64,000 nt of DNA, from positions 1 to 64,000 of the forward strand of contig NZ_JAVRHV010000007.1 in the NCBI RefSeq assembly GCF_031846385.1, given 5' to 3'. The position numbers and the translations under genes were made by a program. Every line of letters begins with the position of its first letter. Position 1 is the first letter of the stretch. Below the pieces are notes generated by a model. The model had not been told where the DNA came from. It saw only the letters and a program-made list of their open reading frames with translations, and did not search any database. This DNA comes from Urechidicola vernalis. Lineage in GTDB: Bacteria; Bacteroidota; Bacteroidia; Flavobacteriales; Flavobacteriaceae. This document shows positions 8,618 to 16,449 of this stretch, piece after piece.

Positions 8618-10405
8618 ATGCCAACCAATTTAGAATTACAAATAAAAGTACTACCTCAAAAACCTGGAGTATATCAATACTACGATAAGGATGAGAAAAT
8701 TCTATATGTTGGAAAGGCAAAAAATTTAAAGAAACGCGTTTCATCTTACTTTAATAAAAACCATGATAGTGGTAAAACACGAGTCCTGGTTAAAAAAATA
8801 AAAAGCATAAAGCACATTGTTGTTGATACCGAAACGGATGCTTTACTTCTTGAGAATAATCTAATCAAAAAATACCAGCCGCGTTATAATGTGATGTTGA
8901 AGGATGATAAAACGTATCCTTGGATTTGCATTAAAAAAGAACGATTCCCACGCCTATTCTTAACCAGAAATGTAATAAAGGACGGCTCTGAATACTTTGG
9001 TCCCTATACATCGGTAAGAACCATAAGAGCCCTTATAGAATTGATAAAAGAATTGTATCAACTAAGAACATGTAATTATTTTTTAAGTGAGAAAAATGTT
9101 GAGGAAGGCAAGTATAAAAAATGCTTAGAGTACCATATTGGCAATTGTAAAGCCCCGTGTGAAGACTTGCAAGAAGAGGAAGATTATAACAACAGCATTA
9201 GAGAAATCCGTCAAATAATTCGAGGAAACTTTAAAGAATCTCTTCAATCTTTAAACGATTTAATGAAAGGTTTTGCTGCAAATATGGAATTTGAGCAGGC
9301 GCAGAAAATTAAGGAGAAAGTAGCACTGCTTGCTAATTATCAAGCAAAATCGACTGTTGTAAACCCATCTATTAACAATGTAGATGTGTTCTCTATTGTA
9401 ACTGATGAAAGTTATGCCTATATCAATTTTTTAAAAATTATGAATGGGGCTATCATTCAATCGCATACTTCAGAAATTAAAAAGAAGTTAGATGAAACGG
9501 ATAAAGAGTTGTTGGAATTGTCAATTATTGAAATTAGGCAACGTTTTAATTCTTTATCTAGAGAAATATATGTGCCATTTGAAGTTGAAGTAGGGGCTGA
9601 TATTAAAGTAACGGTTCCTAAACTTGGCGATAAAAAGCGTATTGTAGATTTATCCTTAAGAAATGCAAAGTATTTTAGGCAAGAACAATTTAAACAGATT
9701 AAGATAGTTGATCCAGACAGGCATGTTAACCGCATAATGGCACAAATGAAAATTGATTTGCGATTGGCAGATGAGCCTAGACATATAGAATGTTTTGACA
9801 ATTCAAATATTCAAGGAACGCATCCGGTTGCAGCCTGTGTAGTGTTTAGAAATGGAAAACCAAGTAAGAAGGAATACAGGCATTTTAATATTAAAACCGT
9901 TGAGGGGCCAGATGATTTTGCTTCTATGGAAGAAGTTGTTTTTAGACGATATAGAAGATTAGTTGAAGAAGGGCAAGATTTACCTCAATTAATCGTTATC
10001 GATGGAGGAAAAGGTCAACTTTCTTCCGCTTTAAAAAGTTTAGATGTGCTGGGTTTAAGGAATAAAATTGCTATTATTGGTATTGCTAAGAGGCTAGAGG
10101 AGATTTATTATCCGAACGATCCAATTCCATTATATTTGGATAAAAAGTCAGAGTCGTTAAAAATTGTTCAACAATTACGAAATGAAGCGCACAGATTCGG
10201 GATTACACATCACCGAAACAAGCGTAGTAAAACTGCTATTCAAACAGAGTTAGAACAAATACCAGGAATTGGACGGCAAACAATAGTTACTTTGTTGCAG
10301 CATTTTAGATCAACAAAAAGAGTAACGAGTGCTACCTTGACAGAATTGACAGATGTTATAGGTGAGTCTAGGGCTAAAAAATTGTTTAATTATTACCATA
10401 AATGA
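8618..10405 (+). CDS. uvrC: UvrABC excinuclease subunit C
   Basis: Nucleotide excision repair nuclease that makes both incisions around a lesion in the UvrB-DNA complex. Domains in order: GIY-YIG nuclease at residues ~12-90 ('GVYQYYDKDEKILYVGKAKNLKKRV'-like), a cysteine-containing linker (~145-185), a UvrB-binding UVR motif (~200-235, 'EFEQAQKIKEKVALL'), the RNase H-like C-terminal nuclease ('ECFDNSNIQGTHPVA', 'LIVIDGGKGQL', 'HRFGITHHR'), and a terminal helix-hairpin-helix ('IPGIGRQTIVTLL'). The 595-residue length is normal. The stop overlaps the start of the next gene (ATGA), suggesting translational coupling to the patatin-like protein, although the two functions are unrelated. Confidence 0.96.
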   Translation: MPTNLELQIKVLPQKPGVYQYYDKDEKILYVGKAKNLKKRVSSYFNKNHDSGKTRVLVKKIKSIKHIVVDTETDALLLENNLIKKYQPRYNVMLKDDKTYPWICIKKERFPRLFLTRNVIKDGSEYFGPYTSVRTIRALIELIKELYQLRTCNYFLSEKNVEEGKYKKCLEYHIGNCKAPCEDLQEEEDYNNSIREIRQIIRGNFKESLQSLNDLMKGFAANMEFEQAQKIKEKVALLANYQAKSTVVNPSINNVDVFSIVTDESYAYINFLKIMNGAIIQSHTSEIKKKLDETDKELLELSIIEIRQRFNSLSREIYVPFEVEVGADIKVTVPKLGDKKRIVDLSLRNAKYFRQEQFKQIKIVDPDRHVNRIMAQMKIDLRLADEPRHIECFDNSNIQGTHPVAACVVFRNGKPSKKEYRHFNIKTVEGPDDFASMEEVVFRRYRRLVEEGQDLPQLIVIDGGKGQLSSALKSLDVLGLRNKIAIIGIAKRLEEIYYPNDPIPLYLDKKSESLKIVQQLRNEAHRFGITHHRNKRSKTAIQTELEQIPGIGRQTIVTLLQHFRSTKRVTSATLTELTDVIGESRAKKLFNYYHK

Positions 10406-12624
10406 AAAAGAAAACTGCTTTAATAGTACTCTTATTTCTATCAATTGGGTTGCATGCTCAATGGGAAAGATCGGATAAAGATGACATAAAAGTAGGTTTG
10501 GTTTTGTCTGGTGGGGGCGCTAAAGGTTTTGCCCATGTAGGTGTTATTAAGGTGCTAGAAGAGGCCGGAATTCGAGTTGATTTTGTTGGAGGTACAAGTA
10601 TGGGAGCAATTATTGGTTCGTTGTACGCTTCGGGTTATTCATCAAAAGATATAGATTCCATTATAAGATCGGTAGATTTCGAGAAAATTATGCTCGATGA
10701 AATCCCAAGAAGAGCTAAACCGTTTTATGAAAAGCAAAGTGGAGAAAACCATGTATTAGTATTGCCTATAAAGAAGAAGAAGATTGAATTACCGAAGGCT
10801 ATATCTAAAGGACAAAATGTATTAAATCTTCTAACTGAATTGTTGGATCATGTTGATACAGTATCTGATTTTAACAAATTACCTATTCCTTTTGTTTGTA
10901 TTGCAACTGATATTGAAACGGGGGAACCGGTTGTGATTAGAGATGGATTCTTACCCACTGCGGTTCAGGCTAGTGGAGCATTCCCAACATTATTAGAGCC
11001 AGTAGAAAGAGATGGGAGGCTTTTAATAGATGGGGGTGTTGTAAATAATTTTCCGGTTAATGAAGTAAAAAAGATGGGGGCAGATGTTATTATTGGCGTT
11101 AGTTTAAGTAATAACTTCGATAAGAAAGAGGACTTAAATTCCATTTTAAAAATAATAAATCAAATTGTAAACTTTCAAGTGTATTCAAATTATGAAGATC
11201 AAGTAAAAAGTACAGATGTGCATTTAAATCCTGATATGCGAGGGTACGATGTAACTTCATTTGACAAATACGATACGATTTTTAATTTAGGGGAAGCTAT
11301 TGCTAGAACAAGAATGCAAGATCTTTTGGAAATTGCAGAGGCTCAAAAAGAGAAAAGACCTCCATTTGAATTGACCAAAAGACAAAAAGAATTTAATATT
11401 TCGGCAATAGACATTGAGGGAAATTTAGATTACACGAATAAATATGTAATGGCTAAAATGAAGTTGGAAGTAGGTAAGACAATCTCGTATTCAGATATAC
11501 TTGATGGAATAAATCAATTGTCGGCAACTGGAAATTTTACAAATATTCAATATAAACTTATCGAGGAAGAAAAGGGAGTTCGAGTTGAATTGAAATTGAA
11601 ACAGAATGAAATTCCCACACACGCAAAGTTTGCTATTCATTATGACGACTTATACAAATCTGCTGTGCTTGCAAATATTACGACCAAACATGCCTTAACT
11701 AAAAATGATGTTATTTCGGCTGATTTGATTTTAGGAGATAATATCAGATATAATTTCGATTATTTTATAGATAATGGATCTAATTGGAGTTTTGGATTGA
11801 ATTCTAGATACAATACATTCAAAGCAGATGTTCAAGTTGATTGGATTCCTAGTGTGGTTAATAAAATAGACCTAAAATATCGTGATTTTACGAACCAAAT
11901 TTATTTTCAATCAGTAATAAATAGATCATTTGCGGTTGGAATAGGTGCAGAGCACAAGAATATAAGAGCGTATACGGAAACATTTGTACCTTCGACCACA
12001 TCAAATGAAGATGAAGACCGCAATTATTTTGACAAATCTAATTACTACAACTTTATTTCTTATCTAAAGTTAGACACTTACGATAAAAAATATTTTCAAA
12101 AAAGCGGTTTAAATCTAGATATAGATTTTAGGTGGTATTTATTTTCTAACGATTATAATAATAATTTTGAGTCGTTCTCTCAATTGAAAGGGAAATTTGG
12201 TTATGCACATACTTTTTTTGATAAATTAACACTACATTTTATTACGGAAGCTGGAGTTACCATTGGTAATAATGAAAATGAAATTTTGGACTATCACTTA
12301 GGAGGATTAGGAGAGAATTATATCAATACATTCCTTCCGTTTTATGGTTATGAATTTGCCACTCTATCAGATAGCGGATTTTTATTATCAACTATTGAAA
12401 CTAGATACGAATTGTTTAAAAACAATTATTTATTAGGAGCGGCAAGTGTTGCCAGAGTAGAAGATGACTTGCTTAATGAAGGACGAATATTTGAAAATAC
12501 CAAAGTTGGATTTAATCTGGGTTATGGAGTAGACTCCATTATTGGTCCGGTAGAATTAAATCTTACATATTCGCCAGATACCGATGAAAGTTTTTGGTAC
12601 TTTAATTTAGGATACTGGTTCTAA
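10402..12624 (+). CDS. Patatin-like phospholipase with POTRA and BamA-like barrel (type Vd-like)
   Basis: A 740-residue outer membrane protein. After a signal peptide (residues 1-19, ending 'GLHAQ') comes a patatin domain with the oxyanion motif 'SGGGAKG' (~35), the nucleophile elbow 'GTSMG' (~64) and the catalytic 'DGG' (~210), so the Ser-Asp dyad is intact. A POTRA-like segment ('FNISAIDIEGN', ~residue 330) and about 300 residues of barrel strands follow, ending in an aromatic residue ('FNLGYWF'), the typical signal for BAM insertion. The architecture matches PlpD-type patatins, where the lipase is exposed or released at the surface. Substrate is not visible. It overlaps uvrC by 4 bp and ends at a bidirectional terminator. 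Confidence 0.9.
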   Translation: MKKKTALIVLLFLSIGLHAQWERSDKDDIKVGLVLSGGGAKGFAHVGVIKVLEEAGIRVDFVGGTSMGAIIGSLYASGYSSKDIDSIIRSVDFEKIMLDEIPRRAKPFYEKQSGENHVLVLPIKKKKIELPKAISKGQNVLNLLTELLDHVDTVSDFNKLPIPFVCIATDIETGEPVVIRDGFLPTAVQASGAFPTLLEPVERDGRLLIDGGVVNNFPVNEVKKMGADVIIGVSLSNNFDKKEDLNSILKIINQIVNFQVYSNYEDQVKSTDVHLNPDMRGYDVTSFDKYDTIFNLGEAIARTRMQDLLEIAEAQKEKRPPFELTKRQKEFNISAIDIEGNLDYTNKYVMAKMKLEVGKTISYSDILDGINQLSATGNFTNIQYKLIEEEKGVRVELKLKQNEIPTHAKFAIHYDDLYKSAVLANITTKHALTKNDVISADLILGDNIRYNFDYFIDNGSNWSFGLNSRYNTFKADVQVDWIPSVVNKIDLKYRDFTNQIYFQSVINRSFAVGIGAEHKNIRAYTETFVPSTTSNEDEDRNYFDKSNYYNFISYLKLDTYDKKYFQKSGLNLDIDFRWYLFSNDYNNNFESFSQLKGKFGYAHTFFDKLTLHFITEAGVTIGNNENEILDYHLGGLGENYINTFLPFYGYEFATLSDSGFLLSTIETRYELFKNNYLLGAASVARVEDDLLNEGRIFENTKVGFNLGYGVDSIIGPVELNLTYSPDTDESFWYFNLGYWF

Positions 12625-12630
12625 GACATA

Positions 12631-12661
12631 AAAAAACCCATTGCTATTGCAATGGGTTTTT
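12631..12661. terminator. Bidirectional intrinsic terminator
   Basis: Stem AAAAACCCATTGC / GCAATGGGTTTTT around a 4-nt loop, with A-run before and T-run after. It serves the patatin gene on the plus strand and the RNase G/E gene on the minus strand, which converge here. Confidence 0.88.
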
Positions 12662-12681
12662 ACTTTGATATTGTGAGCCTT

Positions 12682-14217
12682 TTATTTACTTCCATTTACT
12701 CTATCAAAATGATATTGTAAATATTGGTAAGCATCACGAGGCAAAATTTTAATCCACTTTTTGTATTTAAAGAACCATTTAGCTTGTATAGAAGGGTATC
12801 CTTGCTTTAAATACGAAGCTATAAATGGGTGCACATTCAGTGTCACTTTTTTATAATTCTTTAAATTAATAATTTTATCAAGTTCGTTTTCAATTTTGTC
12901 AATTAAAACAATTGGTGCTTCTACTTCTCCGTTTTTATTCGGATTCGGTTCGCGCGTTTTAATAATCATTTCCGGTCTTACTCTTTGTCGAGTAATTTGC
13001 ACCAGTCCAAATTTACTTGGAGGTAGAATTTTGTGTTTGGTACGATCGAAATTCATTTCTTTTTTCATATGATCGTACAATTTTTGTCTATCCTCTGCTC
13101 TGTGCATATCGATAAAATCAACAACAATAATTCCTCCCATGTCGCGCAACTGTAATTGACGTGCAATTTCACTTGCAGCAATTAAGTTCACCTCTAACGC
13201 AGTTTCGGCTTGTGATTTAGCTTTGTTAGAACGATTACCGCTATTTACATCAATAACATGTAATGCTTCGGTATGTTCAATAACTAAATAAGCACCTCTG
13301 CTCATAGAAACAGTTTTTCCAAAAGCTGTTTTAATTTGGCGTTCTATGCCATATTTTTCAAAAATTGGAACACTTGAATTGTGGAGTTTCACTATAGATT
13401 CTTTTGCTGGAGCAATTTCTTGGATATAATCTTTTATTTCAAAGAATAGTGCTTCATCATCAACAATTATGTTGCTGAAAGAATCATTAAAAACATCTCT
13501 TAAAATTGAAGATGCTCTGTTTAATTCACTTAAAACTTTTGTAGGCGGCTTGGCTCTTTTAATTTGTTTGCACATGCCTACCCATCTTTCTAAAGAATTT
13601 TGAAGGTCTTTGTCTAAGTCTGCTACTTTTTTGTCTTGAGCAACAGTTCTAACAATAACTCCAAAATTTTTAGGTTTAATACTTTTAATTAATCGTTTTA
13701 ATCTTTCTTTTTCCTTTGGGTCATCTATCTTTTGAGATACAGATATCCTATTTGAAAAAGGGACTAAAACTAAGTATCTACCTGCAATTGACAACTCGGA
13801 ATTAAGTCGAGGTCCTTTGGTAGAAATTGGTTCTTTTACTATTTGAACCAATAATTCTTGTCCTGTTTTAAGTACATCATTAATATTTCCATTTTTATCG
13901 ATGTCTTTTTCGAAATGGAAATTTTTTAAAGTGAAATCTTTTTGTTTGCCTGTGTTAACTCCTTTAATGAATTTAGCTAAGGATAACAATTGCGCTCCTA
14001 AATCATGATAATGTAAAAAGCCATCTTTGGCATAATTTACATTTACAAAAGCAGCGTTTAAACCAGTTAATGTTTTTCCAATTTTTGCTAGAAAAATATC
14101 ACCAACTGAAATTTTGTTGTCATTTGTCTCCTTGTTTAATTCAATAAGCCTCCCCTCTTTTAATAAGGCAAAGTCAATATCAGAGGAACTGGATCTAATA
14201 ATTAATTCTGTTTTCAC
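12682..14217 (-). CDS. rng: Ribonuclease G/E family protein
   Basis: Endoribonuclease for 5'-end-dependent RNA cleavage in mRNA decay and rRNA maturation. Seen: an S1 RNA-binding segment (residues ~37-120, 'GDIFLAKIGKTLTGLNAAFVNV'-like start), the 5' sensor/RNase H region, and catalytic Asp residues in 'HVIDVNSGNR' (~320) and 'IVVDFIDMH' (~365). At 511 residues with no long C-terminal scaffold it resembles RNase G more than RNase E. The 'CPxC' zinc-link of the E. coli enzymes is absent; the position holds 'TREPNPNKNG'. The start is GTG at 14217, just before the usual 'ELIIRSSSS' beginning. The upstream leader is unusually rich in hairpins. Confidence 0.94.
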   Translation of the reverse strand: MKTELIIRSSSSDIDFALLKEGRLIELNKETNDNKISVGDIFLAKIGKTLTGLNAAFVNVNYAKDGFLHYHDLGAQLLSLAKFIKGVNTGKQKDFTLKNFHFEKDIDKNGNINDVLKTGQELLVQIVKEPISTKGPRLNSELSIAGRYLVLVPFSNRISVSQKIDDPKEKERLKRLIKSIKPKNFGVIVRTVAQDKKVADLDKDLQNSLERWVGMCKQIKRAKPPTKVLSELNRASSILRDVFNDSFSNIIVDDEALFFEIKDYIQEIAPAKESIVKLHNSSVPIFEKYGIERQIKTAFGKTVSMSRGAYLVIEHTEALHVIDVNSGNRSNKAKSQAETALEVNLIAASEIARQLQLRDMGGIIVVDFIDMHRAEDRQKLYDHMKKEMNFDRTKHKILPPSKFGLVQITRQRVRPEMIIKTREPNPNKNGEVEAPIVLIDKIENELDKIINLKNYKKVTLNVHPFIASYLKQGYPSIQAKWFFKYKKWIKILPRDAYQYLQYHFDRVNGSK

Positions 14218-14232
14218 TCTGAATTGTTTTTG

Positions 14233-14318
14233 ATCGATTTATTGTTTTAAGAACAAATCGATGGGTTAATAAATTACACAGGTTTTTAACCTGTTGAAAC
14301 ATGAATAAACCATGTTTC
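14233..14318 (-). promoter_or_regulatory. Hairpin-rich leader of the RNase G/E gene
   Basis: Three adjacent inverted repeats precede the GTG start: 14233-14262 (ATCGATTT / AAATCGAT, 8 bp stem), 14278-14294 (ACAGGTT-TTT-AACCTGT, 7 bp stem, 3-nt loop) and 14296-14318 (GAAACATG / CATGTTTC, 8 bp stem). No coding frame was found. In E. coli, rne mRNA is autoregulated through stem-loops in its 5' leader; the analogy here is inference. Confidence 0.5.
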
Positions 14319-14345
14319 TTTTTCAAAGAACGTATCTTTTTACAA

Positions 14346-14376
14346 AAGAAAAAGTAAGTTAAACTTACTTTTTCTT
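14346..14376 (-). terminator. Perfect palindrome over the end of the small basic ORF
   Basis: A 31-nt inverted repeat with a single central base (arms AAGAAAAAGTAAGTT and its complement). The stop codon of the 30-codon gene lies inside the stem. Its T-rich arm could act as a terminator or as a 3'-end processing hairpin before the rng leader. Confidence 0.5.
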
Positions 14377-14457
14377 CTTGTGTCTGTTAGCTCTTGCTCT
14401 CTTCTTACGCTTGTGCGTAGAGATCTTAGCTCTTTTTCTTTTTTTACCACTTGGCAT
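14365..14457 (-). CDS. 30-residue basic AURKAIP1/COX24-type (ribosome-associated) peptide
   Basis: An ORF too short for most gene finders, reading 'MPSGKKRKRAKISTHKRKKR' and then 'ARANRHKKKK'. Almost two thirds of its residues are Lys or Arg. The pattern 'KRKR.K...HK.KKR....R' recalls the AURKAIP1/COX24 C-terminal family, which includes mitochondrial ribosomal protein mS38 and very small bacterial ribosomal peptides; similar peptides are widespread in Bacteroidetes. A structural role in the small ribosomal subunit is inferred. It lies between the HU gene (36 bp upstream) and rng, all on the minus strand. Confidence 0.75.
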   Translation of the reverse strand: MPSGKKRKRAKISTHKRKKRARANRHKKKK

Positions 14458-14493
14458 AATTATACGGTGTTTAAGTTTTTAAAAAAGCAATAA

Positions 14494-14784
14494 TTATTTT
14501 ATTGCCACTTTTGTTTTTACTCCTTCTACAAATACTTTAGCAGGTTTAAATGCAGGTATATTGTGAGCAGGAATTTTTATAGTTGTATTTTTTGAAATAT
14601 TTCTACCAGTCTTTTCAGCTCTTTCTTTAATAATGAAACTGCCAAATCCTCTTAAGTAAACATTCTCTCCACCTTCTAATGAATCTTTAACTTCGTCCAT
14701 AAATGCCTCAACTGCTGCCAAAACATCTCCCTTTTCAATACCTGATTTCTCTGAAATTTTTGATACGATATCTGCTTTTGTCAT
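14494..14784 (-). CDS. HU/IHF family DNA-binding protein
   Basis: A 96-residue nucleoid protein that binds and bends DNA as a dimer. It begins 'MTKADIVSKISEKSG' and contains the family core 'LRGFGSFIIKERAEKTGRN' (~residues 44-62). The DNA-intercalating arm carries the conserved Pro in 'KIPAHNIPAFKPAK' (~72-83). Length and layout fit HU rather than the longer Bacteroidetes HU-like variants with C-terminal tails. A good promoter lies directly upstream on the minus strand, and mutY is divergent. Confidence 0.95.
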   Translation of the reverse strand: MTKADIVSKISEKSGIEKGDVLAAVEAFMDEVKDSLEGGENVYLRGFGSFIIKERAEKTGRNISKNTTIKIPAHNIPAFKPAKVFVEGVKTKVAIK

Positions 14785-14824
14785 TTTAAATATAATTTTT
14801 TATTTGGGTTCTAATTTGAGGATG

Positions 14825-14855
14825 CAAATATATGACAATAAATTCAACTTCAAAA
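14825..14855 (-). promoter_or_regulatory. Promoter of the HU gene
   Basis: On the minus strand, TTTTG (14851-14855) is followed after 18 nt by TATATTTG (14825-14832). This is an excellent match to the Bacteroidetes -33/-7 promoter, with about 40 nt of leader before the ATG at 14784. Confidence 0.75.
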
Positions 14856-14890
14856 GGTTATGGAATTAAAATTTGAGCAGATAATTAATG

Positions 14891-14898
14891 TATCTTTG
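14891..14898 (+). promoter_or_regulatory. -7 element of mutY promoter
   Basis: TATCTTTG matches TAnnTTTG exactly. A TTTG lies at 14872-14875, though its 15-nt spacing is short. It predicts a leader of about 13 nt before the mutY ATG. Confidence 0.6.
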
Positions 14899-14915
14899 GA
14901 CCCTGATTTTAAGCA

Positions 14916-15980
14916 ATGAAATTTTCTAATATTCTCACACAATGGTACTTATTGCATAAGCGAGATTTACCTTGGCGAAACACTACAAATCCGTATTTCA
15001 TTTGGTTGTCCGAAATCATATTGCAACAAACGCGAGTTGACCAAGGAATGGCCTATTATTTTAAATTTATAGAGACTTTTCCTACCGTTCAGGATTTAGC
15101 AAACAGCTCAGAAGAAGAGGTGCTTAATCTTTGGCAAGGACTCGGGTACTACTCAAGAGCTAGGAATTTGCATTTCTCAGCAAAATATATTGTAGATGAA
15201 TGTAAAGGTGAATTTCCCAATACCTACTCAGAAATTATAAAGTTAAAAGGTGTAGGAGATTATACAGCTTCTGCAATTGCTTCCATCTGTTTTAATGAAT
15301 CGACTGCGGTGGTGGATGGGAATGTATATCGTGTATTGGCCCGTTATTTTGCAATTGAAACCCCAATAAATTCCACAAAAGGGATAAAGGAATTTAAGTT
15401 ATTGGCCCAAGAATTAATAGATTCTAAAAATGCGGCTATGCACAATCAGGCAATAATGGAGTTTGGCGCAAGAATGTGCAAGCCTCAAAATCCAGATTGT
15501 AGTATTTGTCCCTTAAATGAGAGTTGTGTATCGCTTCAAAAAAAGAAAGTAAAATTACTACCGATTAAAGAAAAGAAAATAAAAATAAAAAAAAGACACC
15601 TTAATTATGTAGCTCTTATTTCTTCTGATAAAAAAACGATTTTAAAGAAGAGAGTAGGTAAAGGTATTTGGCAAAACTTGTATGAATTTAAGTTAATTGA
15701 ATCAGAATCAAAAATTGAAAAGGCTGATTTGTTGAGTGATCTTTTTTTTACTGATGTTTTGAACGGAAAACAAATTGAATTGACAAAGTTTAACAATGAT
15801 GAGATTGTTCACAAACTATCACATCAGCATTTATTTTGCACTTTTTGGGTTGTTGAATTAGACGGGGAAATGTCTAATGGTGTTCATTGGAATTCTATTG
15901 ATGATTACCCTGTTCCTATATTAATTCATAATTTTGTAGAAGAATTGAAACGAAGCACAATTTTTAGTATTTTTGAATAG
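14916..15980 (+). CDS. mutY: Adenine DNA glycosylase
   Basis: Removes adenine mispaired with 8-oxoguanine. Seen: the N-terminal catalytic domain beginning 'WY....RDLPWR' (residues ~10-22), the helix-hairpin-helix 'LKGVGDYTASAIAS' (~110-123), the catalytic Asp in 'AVVDGNVYRVLAR' (~130-142), and the [4Fe-4S] ligands with C-X6-C-X2-C-X5-C spacing in 'CKPQNPDCSICPLNESC' (~188-204). The C-terminal ~130 residues form the NUDIX-like 8-oxoG recognition domain ('GKGIWQNLYEFKLIE'). The length of 354 is usual. It heads the conserved mutY-ssb-gldE-gldD string, with 13 bp to ssb. Confidence 0.96.
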   Translation: MKFSNILTQWYLLHKRDLPWRNTTNPYFIWLSEIILQQTRVDQGMAYYFKFIETFPTVQDLANSSEEEVLNLWQGLGYYSRARNLHFSAKYIVDECKGEFPNTYSEIIKLKGVGDYTASAIASICFNESTAVVDGNVYRVLARYFAIETPINSTKGIKEFKLLAQELIDSKNAAMHNQAIMEFGARMCKPQNPDCSICPLNESCVSLQKKKVKLLPIKEKKIKIKKRHLNYVALISSDKKTILKKRVGKGIWQNLYEFKLIESESKIEKADLLSDLFFTDVLNGKQIELTKFNNDEIVHKLSHQHLFCTFWVVELDGEMSNGVHWNSIDDYPVPILIHNFVEELKRSTIFSIFE

Positions 15981-15993
15981 CAAAGAATAAATT

Positions 15994-16428
15994 ATGGCTG
16001 GAACTTTAAATAAGGTAATGTTAATTGGACATTTAGGAGACGAAGTAAAAATGCATTATTTTGATGACAAAAATTCAATTGGTCGTTTTCCTATTGCAAC
16101 TAACGAATCTTATACCAATAAGCAGACTGGTGAAAAAGTTACCACGACCGAGTGGCACAACCTTGTAGTGAGAAATAAATTAGCCGAAATTTGTGAAAAA
16201 TACCTTACGAAAGGAGATAAAGTATATTGCGAAGGAAGAATAAAAACCCGTCAGTGGGAGGCTGAAGGAGTTAAACGCTATTCCACAGAAATTCATGTTG
16301 TAGACATGACTTTTCTTTCTACAAAACGAGAGTTAGGTTCGAAACCAGCGCAGCCTGCTGACAAGAGTGCTGCTCCTGTACAAAATACAAGTTCTACCGA
16401 AACGGAGAATGATGATTTGCCATTTTAG
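15994..16428 (+). CDS. ssb: Single-stranded DNA-binding protein
   Basis: Binds and protects single-stranded DNA during replication and repair. The N-terminal OB fold covers residues 1-108 ('NKVMLIGHLGDEVKM', 'TEWHNLVVRNKLAEICEKYLTKGDKVYCEGRI'). A low-complexity Ala/Pro/Thr linker follows, and the protein ends in the acidic partner-binding tip 'ENDDLPF'. It starts at ATG 15994, 13 bp after mutY, and is probably cotranscribed with the gliding genes gldE and gldD, as in other flavobacteria. Confidence 0.97.
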   Translation: MAGTLNKVMLIGHLGDEVKMHYFDDKNSIGRFPIATNESYTNKQTGEKVTTTEWHNLVVRNKLAEICEKYLTKGDKVYCEGRIKTRQWEAEGVKRYSTEIHVVDMTFLSTKRELGSKPAQPADKSAAPVQNTSSTETENDDLPF

Positions 16429-16449
16429 CATTAACCAAAACTGAAGTAA

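Noticed and set aside
9457..9801. Minus-strand reading frame inside uvrC
   Set aside because: It overlaps a conserved gene completely and lacks recognisable domains or promoter.
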